In this document: positions 43,076-52,000 of the stretch, piece after piece
Position numbering within the stretch: position 1 is the stretch's first letter
Layout: every line of letters begins with the position of its first letter
Assembly (NCBI GenBank): GCA_964555295.1
Contig: CAZKRL010000014.1
Span: 1-61,084, forward strand
Source of the DNA: CAZKRL01 sp964555295
Lineage (GTDB): Bacteria > Bacteroidota > Bacteroidia > Flavobacteriales_D > Sanyastnellaceae
Direction: 5' to 3'
Length of the DNA: 61,084 bases
Notes under the pieces: model-generated
Databases searched by the model: none
The model's input: the letters and a program-made list of their open reading frames with translations, nothing else
What the model was told of the DNA's origin: nothing
Translations under genes and position numbers: made by a program

Positions 43076-44591
43076 AGTTTTATATCTCCTGTTTGTGGGC
43101 CTGTTGCTCTCATGTGCGCAGATACGCTCACCGCAAGGTGGGGCGAAAGATGAAACGCCACCGGTGGTCATTAGCTCACCAGATAAATCCACAAGATATA
43201 CCCAACAAGAAGTTGTGATTGTGTTGGATGAATACGTTGACCTGTTCGATGTGCAAAATGAAGTGCTCATCTCACCACCTTCACCGAAACCTCCGAAAAT
43301 AGAGGCGCGGATGCGTAAGATCATCTGCACATTCTCCGACACGCTCGCCGAGAACACGACACGCGTAATCAACTTTGGCAATGCGATACGTGATGTCAAT
43401 GAAGGAAATATTCTCGTGAATTATACCCTGGCATACAGCAATGGAAGTTTCATTGACTCGCTTGAATTCAAGGGGGAAATCCGCAATGCCGAAAGAGACA
43501 CGGTTGCAGCCGATGTTCGTGTGATGCTTTTTTCCAGCGACACGGGAATAACGAGTAAAATCGAGCTTCCGCGATATGTAACCCGAACTGATAAAAACGG
43601 CCGATTCCATTTTCGCTATTTGAAAGAGGGTGACTATTATCTCTGTGCGCTAGATGACAAAAATCAAAATTTTCATTGGGAAGAGGGAGAATCGATTGCG
43701 ATGAATTTCTCGGCAACAAGTCTTCCGGATACGAGTCTCGCGCTACTTCTGATGAGCACGCCGGAGCCCAATACGGCTATGATCAATGGATTCGATGCCG
43801 ACAGCAGCGGTTCATTTTCCTTTCAGGTCGACGAGTATTTTGATGATTCTCTCGAGATACGCAGTGGCGACATCCTTCTCCCGAAGCATCGTTTGTCATC
43901 AAAAATTTTTTCATGGCTTCCTGCCACTGTGGGGGAAAGCGCGCCGATTGAAATTTTTTATCGTGAGGAGCGTGTAGACTCCTTCCACGTGAGCGCGTAT
44001 TCCGTACCTTCTAAATTCCAACTCAAATTATCAGGTGCAAACACCATACGTTCACAAGACACGCTTGTCATCAACTCACCGCGATGTCTTACAAATGCCG
44101 GGCTCATAACAATGATGCGCGCGACAGACAGCACCTTGGTAAACGGCGCAGACATACGTTTGCTGAATCCATTTCAGATAGCCATCAAACACAGCTGGAT
44201 GCCCGGCGATTCGTATAAACTCATTCTCACCGGAGCAACTGATTTGCTGAATGGTGCGGCCGACACATTGCGGACCGACATTCAACTCAACGAAAAAGAG
44301 AGCACGGGAGAAATATCTGTTGCACGTGGATCGACGAAATCTGTTTTTTGGATAGAGTGCAAAGGCAAGAAATTTTTACCTGATGCAAAATCGAGAGCAG
44401 GCGCTATACTATTCACGGAGCTAAGTCCCGGAGAATACACCCTCTTCGAATTGATCGATGAAAACGGCAATGGAAAGTTTGATCCCTTGGCCTTGAGAGA
44501 GCGACCTACAGAAAGGGTTTTAAGATCGGAAGTCATCAACGTGAGGGCCAACTGGACAGCCGAAATCTTGCCGCCATCAGCGAAGAAGTAG
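43065..44591 (+). CDS. Ig-like (Big_5) domain lipoprotein
   Basis: A 508-residue lipoprotein: the signal VLYLLFVGLLLSC ends in a lipobox with Cys17. The first domain (residues ~20-125; GGAKDETPPVVISSPDKST, EVVIVLDEYVDLFD, ENTTRVINFGNAIRDVNEGN) is the Big_5 bacterial Ig-like fold very common in Bacteroidota lipoproteins. A carboxypeptidase-regulatory-like beta-sandwich (about 125-215; VTRTDKNGRFHFRYLKEGDYYLCAL) follows, then further beta-rich sequence to the end with another prealbumin-like segment (YTLFELIDENGNGKFDPL). It overlaps fRMsr by 11 bases. Likely outer-membrane anchored; function unknown. Confidence 0.8.
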   Translation: MRAKVLYLLFVGLLLSCAQIRSPQGGAKDETPPVVISSPDKSTRYTQQEVVIVLDEYVDLFDVQNEVLISPPSPKPPKIEARMRKIICTFSDTLAENTTRVINFGNAIRDVNEGNILVNYTLAYSNGSFIDSLEFKGEIRNAERDTVAADVRVMLFSSDTGITSKIELPRYVTRTDKNGRFHFRYLKEGDYYLCALDDKNQNFHWEEGESIAMNFSATSLPDTSLALLLMSTPEPNTAMINGFDADSSGSFSFQVDEYFDDSLEIRSGDILLPKHRLSSKIFSWLPATVGESAPIEIFYREERVDSFHVSAYSVPSKFQLKLSGANTIRSQDTLVINSPRCLTNAGLITMMRATDSTLVNGADIRLLNPFQIAIKHSWMPGDSYKLILTGATDLLNGAADTLRTDIQLNEKESTGEISVARGSTKSVFWIECKGKKFLPDAKSRAGAILFTELSPGEYTLFELIDENGNGKFDPLALRERPTERVLRSEVINVRANWTAEILPPSAKK

Positions 44592-44604
44592 TTCCCACAG
44601 CAAA

Positions 44605-44844
44605 CGATCACACCGTTCCACAGTTGAGACAAAAACTCTCTCCAAGGCATCACGAGAATTTTATCGACCATACGCATCCGCGGGTCGTTGTAGACCAAAA
44701 TTTGTTTGCGCGTTTTGAACTCTTCTGCGAAAGCTTTTAACCCGGTGAGATGTCGAGTTATTTCACGGTTTGACGTGCGCCCCAGAGAAAAACACTCTCA
44801 GTGACTGATCCTTCAAATTCCTGACGACGACCTAGCATATCCAT
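44605..44844 (-). pseudogene. Remnant of an AAA ATPase with DUF4143-type C-terminus
   Basis: On the minus strand, an ATG at 44844 opens a 28-codon frame reading ...SVTESVFLWGARQTVK and then a stop (44758). FLWGARQTxK is the Walker A lead-in of the ATPases that carry a C-terminal DUF4143 domain, but the loop is cut right after it (GKS/T missing). Directly after, in another frame from 44758 on, comes TRHLTGLKAFAEEFKT, then ILVYNDPRMRMVDKILVMPW and REFLSQLWNG, which is the typical C-terminal end of the same proteins. About 300 residues between the two parts are deleted. The end now runs into the 3' end of the opposing lipoprotein gene. The family assignment is by memory of its motifs and not by search. 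Confidence 0.6.
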
Positions 44845-44892
44845 GTAATATTTCCTTGCAAATACAAACCACTACTTTAAATTATCATGTAT

Positions 44893-45114
44893 TTAATCCG
44901 TTAAAAGCAGATTAATGAAGTCCAATGAACTTGATCCATTAAAAACTTCCACCGTTTCACCATTTAGCACTACCTTGAGGTTTGGACTTTCATAGAGAGT
45001 AAAACAAAGTATGCGTATAGGAGTCGCAAAGAAAAAACTTTCATCACCCACGACTCTGTGCCCGGAAAATCTGCCTTTAAATCCTAGGGGATTGTATAAG
45101 AAACTCCAAAACCA
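44893..45114 (-). other. 73-codon open stretch, possible second gene remnant
   Basis: In the otherwise gene-free interval 44592-45250, one minus-strand frame is open from 45114 to a TAA at 44893 and reads like ordinary protein (FLYNPLGFKGRFSGHRVVGD ... KVVLNGETVEVFNGSSSLDF). It has no in-frame ATG and is preceded by an in-frame TGA, beyond which ~22 further codons are open. I do not recognise it. It may be another decayed gene; a 76-codon frame on the plus strand (45011-45241) overlaps it but looks less protein-like. The rest of the interval shows nothing identifiable. Confidence 0.25.
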
Positions 45115-45250
45115 TCAACAACTCCGAATGCAAGATTTATTCTCCTCAATACTGGATGAAATAACACACTTTATGGGTTGTTCACAGACACAATCTCACA
45201 AGAATATTATCTGTGATTGGCGAAAACTGTTTTCATTTTAACTTCATACC

Positions 45251-46039
45251 GTGAAACCAGAGAGAAAAAATATTCTAAAAACGATCGGTATTTTATTTGC
45301 CCTCTACGTTACTCTTATCGCTCTATTTTGGTTATGGTTATCGGTTTACACTGGGCATGGCGACTATGTCAGCGTACCTGATTTAAAAGAAATGACCATT
45401 GAGGAAGCTCAACAACGCATTGAGCAACTCGGATTAAGATATGTAATAATAGATAGCATCTATGCTCAAGACGGAAAACCAGGAACAGTCATTCAACAGA
45501 GTCCGATACCCGAAAGCAAAGTAAAAACCGGCAGGGAGTTATACCTTACCATTTATCGTAAAACACCCCCCAGCGAAAAACTTGGCGTTAGTACCGGAGA
45601 GTTTTATACCTCGGCTCTCATAAAACTTCGAAGCAAAGGTTTCGAATTTGACACTGTATACGAGCACAATAACCTCTTTCCCGGCAGCGTGTTGCGTGTA
45701 ACCATGAAGGGGCGGCGATTGGGCCCTGACGATATGCTACTAAAAGGAAGTAAGGTTCTGGTGACCATTGGAAAATATTCTGAGCAAGAAGTGATAATAC
45801 CTGATCTTACAGGAATGAACTGCAGAGACGCAGAGGCCGCACTTAGCAGTTTAAATCTGATTTGCAATTGCAGATTTGAGCCCTTCATCGAACGTCCGAC
45901 ATCTTCTGACTCAGTTGAGTACACGACATGCCGGCAAGACCCAATACATCATCCCGTAATAACTTCGAAAGCCGGACGCATTGTAGATTTGTGGCTATAC
46001 AACACCCCATGCCCGGAGGACACCATATCAACAGATTGA
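45251..46039 (+). CDS. Membrane-anchored PASTA-domain protein
   Basis: A 262-residue protein with a short basic cytoplasmic start, one membrane helix (residues ~10-32) and three PASTA domains on the outside: about 40-105 (YVSVPDLKEMTIEEAQQRIE ... GTVIQQSPIPESKVKTGREL), 108-175 and 176-255 (VIIPDLTGMNCRDAEAAL). PASTA domains bind peptidoglycan or muropeptides. No Ser/Thr kinase or penicillin-binding domain is attached, so it is a stand-alone form. The start is a GTG (45251), as no ATG is near the helix. In Bacteroidota such a gene usually directly precedes an RluA/RluD gene; here a T9SS gene lies in between. Confidence 0.87.
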   Translation: MKPERKNILKTIGILFALYVTLIALFWLWLSVYTGHGDYVSVPDLKEMTIEEAQQRIEQLGLRYVIIDSIYAQDGKPGTVIQQSPIPESKVKTGRELYLTIYRKTPPSEKLGVSTGEFYTSALIKLRSKGFEFDTVYEHNNLFPGSVLRVTMKGRRLGPDDMLLKGSKVLVTIGKYSEQEVIIPDLTGMNCRDAEAALSSLNLICNCRFEPFIERPTSSDSVEYTTCRQDPIHHPVITSKAGRIVDLWLYNTPCPEDTISTD

Positions 46040-47967
46040 TAACATCCCAAAATTCAATACTGCTGTTATTGCTCTTGATTTCATTCATTGATTCAAGTGG
46101 ACAAGAGACAGAAGGATTTTTGCAGACTAACAAATCGATTATACAACGCTGGAATTCTGAGCAACGATGGCCTAAAAAACCTGTATCCCGAAGTGTCCTA
46201 ACTCTTCCCTTTTTCGATGACTTCTCGAGGTATTCACTTCCTACGAATGACCCGAGCATCCCTGCTGACTGGCAAATGTGGGAAGACCGTTCAGCATTTA
46301 TCAATAACCACTTTGCAGAATCCCCTCTCACCATAGGTGTTGCAACCCTCGACGGAATGGCACAAGACGGATCCGCTTATGTTGATACACTTTATTTCCC
46401 AACTATTCAAGAATCCTATCTGGAATGGGGGCCAGCAGACACCTTGACTTCTTTACCGATCAATCTTGAGGGCTACGTTCCTGAAGATAATATCTACCTT
46501 GTTTTCCATTACCAAGGCGGAGGATATGGCAATGCTCCTGACGCCGATGGAATTCTTGGCGCCACGGGAGACACCTTATCGGTAGAATTCTACACCCCCT
46601 TACAGCAAGGCTCATGGCAGAGGGTATGGGCGAAAGAAGGCGGTGGCGTAACCACAACATTTGATACTGTCTTCATTCCAATCAACGACTTCATACACTT
46701 ACAAAATGGATTCAAATTCCGCTTCAGAAATTATGGCACATTGCATGGTGCTTTAGATCATTGGAATATTGACTATGTAATCATCAACAACAATATCGAT
46801 AGCACGCAATTCTTCTATGACGAAGTTGCATTTCAGTATGAGGCACAAACGCTACTAACTGACAATAAAACTTCAATGCCGTGGACGCATTATCTCGTCA
46901 ATCCGAATTCTCATACAGCAGCGAACTACACGTTTAGACAACGCAATCTCGGGGAAACCTCCAACATCGCCACTACCTGGAAAATTGAGCACGATGGCAA
47001 CCTTATGCAGACTGGAAGTCTCGACGCAAACACCCAGGGCAACGGTTATTCAGAGTTCAGTCGAACCGTATCGTTGGAGGGTTTTTCATTTTCAGCGCCG
47101 TCAGAGGACAAAGCTGAATTCTTGATCACCACATTTTTCAATCCTACAGATATACATACCCAGAACGATACCATGCGCTTTACGCAGCGCTTCGAAAATT
47201 ACTATTCTTACGATGATGGTTCCGCTGAACGCGCATGGGGACTTACAGGCACAGGCAACAGCATGGCCTTGCGATACTACAATGCATTACCCGATACATT
47301 GATTGGTGTTTTAATTCATTTTACACAGGTACAATATCTTGCCACCGACCAGACTTTTGCATTGCAAGTATGGTCCGATGCCAGCGGTCAACCGGGAAAT
47401 CTAATAACCTCGGAATTGGATAATTACACATTACATCGTCCTATTTATAATTCTCATCCTGATTCACTATTCGTTTTTTACCGATTGATTGATTCCCTTT
47501 ACATCCCTGAAGGTAATTTTCATGTTGGGTTCATTCAACAAAATCCAGTTTCACTCAACATTGGACTCGACAAAAACACCAATACCAATACTACAAGGCT
47601 ACACTATCAGCTACAGAACAATCCAACATGGCAGAATTCATCTATTGAAGGATCCCTTATGTTCAGACCTGTATTTAAATCAGGGATGCCCTATTTCGCA
47701 AATGTTACATCGTTGCCATCAAATGACGATGTATTTATATACCCAAATCCTGCAAGCAACATCGTTCAAATAAGGATTCAACATTGTGAAAAATCGCACC
47801 ATTTCACATTGTACAACAGCTCAGGGCAAATCGTTAAGAGCGAGTATTTACCTTCCGGGATTTGCCAGCATTCAATCGATGTGAATGCGTTTCCGTCAGG
47901 TTCATATTTATTTCGTGTTGTGGCAGAAGATGGCATTGTCCAGAATCATCGACTTATAGTTGAATAA
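46009..47967 (+). CDS. T9SS cargo protein
   Basis: A 652-residue secreted protein. Starting from the ATG at 46009 it has a signal peptide (ITSQNSILLLLLLISFIDSSGQ); a start 27 codons earlier would bury this. A jelly-roll segment opens with TLPFFDDFSRYS and closes with WNIDYVIINNNI at about residue 250, followed by a beta-rich middle. The final ~75 residues (VFIYPNPASNIVQIRI ... GSYLFRVVAEDG) are a type A T9SS sorting domain. The start overlaps the PASTA gene by 31 bases and the stop abuts the pseudouridine synthase ATG, so all three are co-transcribed. No enzyme motif recognised. Confidence 0.85.
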   Translation: MPGGHHINRLITSQNSILLLLLLISFIDSSGQETEGFLQTNKSIIQRWNSEQRWPKKPVSRSVLTLPFFDDFSRYSLPTNDPSIPADWQMWEDRSAFINNHFAESPLTIGVATLDGMAQDGSAYVDTLYFPTIQESYLEWGPADTLTSLPINLEGYVPEDNIYLVFHYQGGGYGNAPDADGILGATGDTLSVEFYTPLQQGSWQRVWAKEGGGVTTTFDTVFIPINDFIHLQNGFKFRFRNYGTLHGALDHWNIDYVIINNNIDSTQFFYDEVAFQYEAQTLLTDNKTSMPWTHYLVNPNSHTAANYTFRQRNLGETSNIATTWKIEHDGNLMQTGSLDANTQGNGYSEFSRTVSLEGFSFSAPSEDKAEFLITTFFNPTDIHTQNDTMRFTQRFENYYSYDDGSAERAWGLTGTGNSMALRYYNALPDTLIGVLIHFTQVQYLATDQTFALQVWSDASGQPGNLITSELDNYTLHRPIYNSHPDSLFVFYRLIDSLYIPEGNFHVGFIQQNPVSLNIGLDKNTNTNTTRLHYQLQNNPTWQNSSIEGSLMFRPVFKSGMPYFANVTSLPSNDDVFIYPNPASNIVQIRIQHCEKSHHFTLYNSSGQIVKSEYLPSGICQHSIDVNAFPSGSYLFRVVAEDGIVQNHRLIVE

Positions 47968-49008
47968 ATGCAAGAGCCATATGCGGAAATTCCATACGAC
48001 GGCGACGACGAGTTATTCGAACATCATCGCATCACAGTAGACAAAGGCCAGGGCTTGCTTCGTATTGACAAATTTCTTTTCGACAGACTGGAAAAAACCT
48101 CGCGTACAAGAATACAAGACGCCTGCGATGGCGGCTTTGTAAGGGTTGGGGGTAACGCCGTGAAAAGCAGTTATCGTATCAAACCAATGGATGTAATAAC
48201 CATTGAGCTTCCTTATCCAGTGCGTGAGCTTGAGCTCATACCAGAGAACATTCCCCTCGACATCCTTTATGAAGATGATCAACTTATCATCCTCAATAAA
48301 AGCGCAGGCATGGTTGTGCACCCCGGTCACGGCAACTATTCTGGCACACTCGTTAATGCTTTACTGTATCACTTCCAAAATTTACCCAAGCGAAGCGATG
48401 CACACCCGGGTTTAGTACATCGCCTTGACAAAAACACAACGGGCATTATGGTGATAGCCAAAACCGACTATGCATTGCAGCACCTGTCGAGACAATTTTT
48501 TGAAAGAACAATTGACAGAAGATATTGTGCCTTGGTGTGGGGGGATCTTGAAACTGATGGCACCGTCATTGGCAACACCGGCAGGAGTTTACAAAACCGA
48601 AAGATATTCACTGTTTTCCCTGAAGGCGATTACGGTAAGCATGCGGTAACACACTACAAAATTCTAGAGCGTTTCCGCTATGTCACATTAGTTGAGTGCA
48701 AACTCGAGACGGGTCGTACACACCAAATTCGTGTGCATATGAAGTATAAAGGACACACATTATTTGGCGACATCGAATACGGTGGTGATTCAATATTGAG
48801 GGGCACCACCTTCGCACAATACAAATCCTTTGTAAAAAACTGTTTTGAATTGTTACCCCGCCAAGCGTTACACGCCAGATCCCTCAGCATCGATCATCCG
48901 GTTTCAGGCAAAAGAATGACTTTTGAAAGAGCGTTGCCTGATGATATGCTATCCGTAATTGAACGTTGGCGCGACTACATCAATAACTCAAATACTCGCC
49001 CATCATAA
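47968..49008 (+). CDS. rluD: RluA/RluD-family 23S rRNA pseudouridine synthase
   Basis: A 346-residue enzyme that isomerises uridine in RNA. An S4 RNA-binding domain covers about residues 28-90 (LRIDKFLFDRLEKTSRTRIQ), and the catalytic domain carries VHPGHGNYSGTLVNAL, the active-site Asp in LVHRLDKNTTGIMVIAK (near residue 153) and GRTHQIRVHMKYKGHTLFGD. The domain order matches RluD; the precise target uridines cannot be read. Its ATG follows the T9SS gene stop immediately. Confidence 0.92.
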   Translation: MQEPYAEIPYDGDDELFEHHRITVDKGQGLLRIDKFLFDRLEKTSRTRIQDACDGGFVRVGGNAVKSSYRIKPMDVITIELPYPVRELELIPENIPLDILYEDDQLIILNKSAGMVVHPGHGNYSGTLVNALLYHFQNLPKRSDAHPGLVHRLDKNTTGIMVIAKTDYALQHLSRQFFERTIDRRYCALVWGDLETDGTVIGNTGRSLQNRKIFTVFPEGDYGKHAVTHYKILERFRYVTLVECKLETGRTHQIRVHMKYKGHTLFGDIEYGGDSILRGTTFAQYKSFVKNCFELLPRQALHARSLSIDHPVSGKRMTFERALPDDMLSVIERWRDYINNSNTRPS

Positions 49009-49014
49009 TACAAC

Positions 49015-49042
49015 AAATGCAAGTGATAAACCACTTGCATTT
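49015..49042. terminator. Bidirectional hairpin between convergent genes
   Basis: An 11-base perfect stem, AAATGCAAGTG (49015-49025) and CACTTGCATTT (49032-49042), loop ATAAAC, placed seven bases after the pseudouridine synthase gene and 46 bases after the end of the opposing giant gene. The short A/T runs on both sides fit a shared terminator. Confidence 0.65.
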
Positions 49043-49088
49043 GAATTGCACACCTGTGTATTCCTGGATCTAACGAATCATTTTCACC

Positions 49089-52000
49089 CTATTCAACAAT
49101 CCAGACATACGAACTCACACCTTTCGGTTCAGCAATCCGTACCATGTAACTTCCCTGAGGGAATTGTTCGTTTATGTTTAGCATCCTTACATACGGTCCA
49201 TCACTCGAAAACTTTTCAGAATGAATCAGGTTTCCAGTCATACCAAAAATCTCTATCAGTACCTCTCCCTCAGCCGAACCATCAATATTGAATTCACCAC
49301 CCGTAGTAGGGTTAGGGAAGATTACAGGGGCATCTTCATAACCCATTCTTTCGACAGACGGATCATCCTGCATTCCTGGTGCAGCAGCAGAATTCGTAAC
49401 CGCTATTACTTGCGGTGGTCCGAAATCCCCTGATATGTAGGTGTAGTTGGTTCGAATCTCAACACGCCAGAACCCTGTTTGTGCGAGTGAAACGGGGAAT
49501 GCGCTTGACAACAACAAGTATGGAGATGAGCTCGGGGTATTTACAGTAAACGGCGTTCCCGTTACCGTTGTTCCGGTGCAATCCGAAACCCTTGTGAACC
49601 TATATGTATAGGATGATGCTCCGCAAGCTCTGGAACCACCCGAAATAGGATCGGCCGCGAGATAAGTAAATCTGCCTATAGCAGATGCAGCGCAACGCTG
49701 CGTTGCACGCACCTCCATCAAGGCAGGTGCTGCAATCACAACATTTCCACAGTTGAGTGAGGTTGCACTGCCAAGTATAGTTACTGTAAGATCATTTGCC
49801 CCGGCGCCATTAGAAAGTACATAGTTCGCATCTACCCTGCATGAATAAGTTCCTCCTGCCCGCAATGCCAGAGAAGCGGTGCTAAGGGCCAACCTCGTCG
49901 TTCCGGTAACCGTAGCCGACGTCGTAACAAAAGGGGTCGGTGCATTTCCTCCCGTACCGGTGAAATTGAAAGTATAACTGGCAGCACCGCGATAAGTGGC
50001 CTTATACAAATCACACAAATTGAATCCGTTAGCGGGCGATGCTACAGCACATCCACTTGGCATAAGTGGTGCTAGACACATTGTAAAACTTCCCATCTCG
50101 CTACCAAAACTGCGCACTGCCAAATAATACTGTTGTCCAACGGTTAGGTTACCGATATTAAGTACCTCTACTCCGCCGATTGTATTGTTAACATTCTCCA
50201 CATCCACCTGACCGTTCGGGTGGGCAGCTGTGCGTAACTCAATCACCGCATCAAAACCAATCGGAACTACTCTTATGCTCATAGCGGTCGATGGCGCTGT
50301 AAAACGATACCAAACATCTTTACCACCATTAGCTCCAACATTCGCGGGATTGCCCTCGGCCGAAACAAAAGCGTTGATAGTGCTGCCAGAATAAGACAAA
50401 CAATTGGGGTAATAACCATTGGCAAGATTGGCATTCAAAGATGTGGCATTGGCATAGAGGTCATTCGTTACCGGGCTGCATCCTTCATTTATCTGCGTGT
50501 CGCAATCATCATCTATCGCATTCGTGCAAGATTCAACTGCACCAGGATAAATGGAACTATTGTTATCATTACAGTCTATCACATAAGGCTGATTGTTATT
50601 AACCGGGGCCGCTGTGTAATAAGGCAACGTATTGGCCGAACCATTGCAACCACTCACACAACCCGTTTGGAAAATAAAACCACCGTAACCATCACCATCG
50701 GCATCAGCCCACCATTCTCCTAAGGGATTAATATTCGCATTGTTGTCGCAACAATCTGTATTATTTGATACATAACCTGTAGGGGCAGTGCATGCTGCGA
50801 CTGGCGAGGATAACGGGTTTCCAAATCCGTCTCCATCTGCATCGGCATAGAATAATGTCAATGCTGAAACTGTAACAATTACCTCATCTGCGACCGTCGC
50901 ACATGGCGAATTACCAGTTGCCGTTACTGTAAGTATTACTGTGTTACCTACATCACCTGCTGCAGGAGTATAGGTAGGAGTAAGCGAGTTGGCACCACTG
51001 GTGATACTGCCGAAACCATTCTCTGTCCAAGAAATAGAAGCGGTATTCGATGCGACTGCAGTTGATACGGAGACAGGATTGGTTGAACATGTTGTCAATG
51101 CAATTCCTCCATCGATCTGAGGTGCTGCGGTTACAGTAATCGTAATTATATTACTGTTTGCAGTAGCCGAATTGAGACATTGATAATCGCTAGTGAGGGT
51201 GCATCGCACCTGATCTCCATTATTCAATGCGCTATTAGAATAAGTAGCTTGATTGCTGCCCACGTTGACACCATTCAATTGCCATTGATACGAAGGCTGT
51301 AAGCCACCGTTTACAGGTGTTGCGGTGAATGTGTTCTCTGCATTGCCACATACCGTTGTTCCTCCTGAAGAGGTAATGGTAACCGATGGTGTAACAAATG
51401 CATTGACCGTCATGGTAATGGCATTGCTCGTCGCATTCGCGGGCGAAGCACACTCGGCATTGCTCGTTAACACACAAGCCACAACATCGCCATCAGCCAA
51501 ACTCGCGCTGGTATAGGTATCAGTATTGTTCCCCACATTCGTGCCATTCACTTTCCATTGATAGGCCGGAGCCGTTCCTCCAAACTGTGGCACCGCAGTG
51601 AAAGTGACAGAGGTGCCTACACAAATCTGAGTTGACGGAGAAGCGCTAATGGTAATGGCGGGTGTAACCACCGGGTTGGATACCACTACTGCATTACCAG
51701 ACATTGCAGCCGAACATGACCCACTTACAGCAGGGTTCACCGCAACAACAGTATAAGTGCCCGAAGAAGTTTGATTGCCGAAGCTAAACGCCGAACCAGT
51801 GCCGCTAACCACCGCTCCCTCATTGACCCCATTGCGTTGCAATTGATAATTGGCCCAGGCATCTGAACCCGATAAGCCCACCGCGACACCCGCGCTGCCA
51901 GCGCAGATGGAACCACCGCCAGTGACGTTGTATGTATTAGGCGTTTTGCACTCTGCCAAAGCGAAATCCCCGAATGCAGATAAGGTTGTAGCTTGAGTAG

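Noticed and set aside
44893..44985. ThiS-like reading of KVVLNGETVEVFNGSSSLDF in the remnant
   Set aside because: The resemblance to the ThiS start is short, and the C-terminal GG required for ThiS is missing; the frame ends in LLLTD.
45011..45241. 76-codon plus-strand frame before the PASTA gene
   Set aside because: It has no recognisable domain, no promoter signal, and overlaps a better-looking minus-strand remnant. It could be a leader region only.
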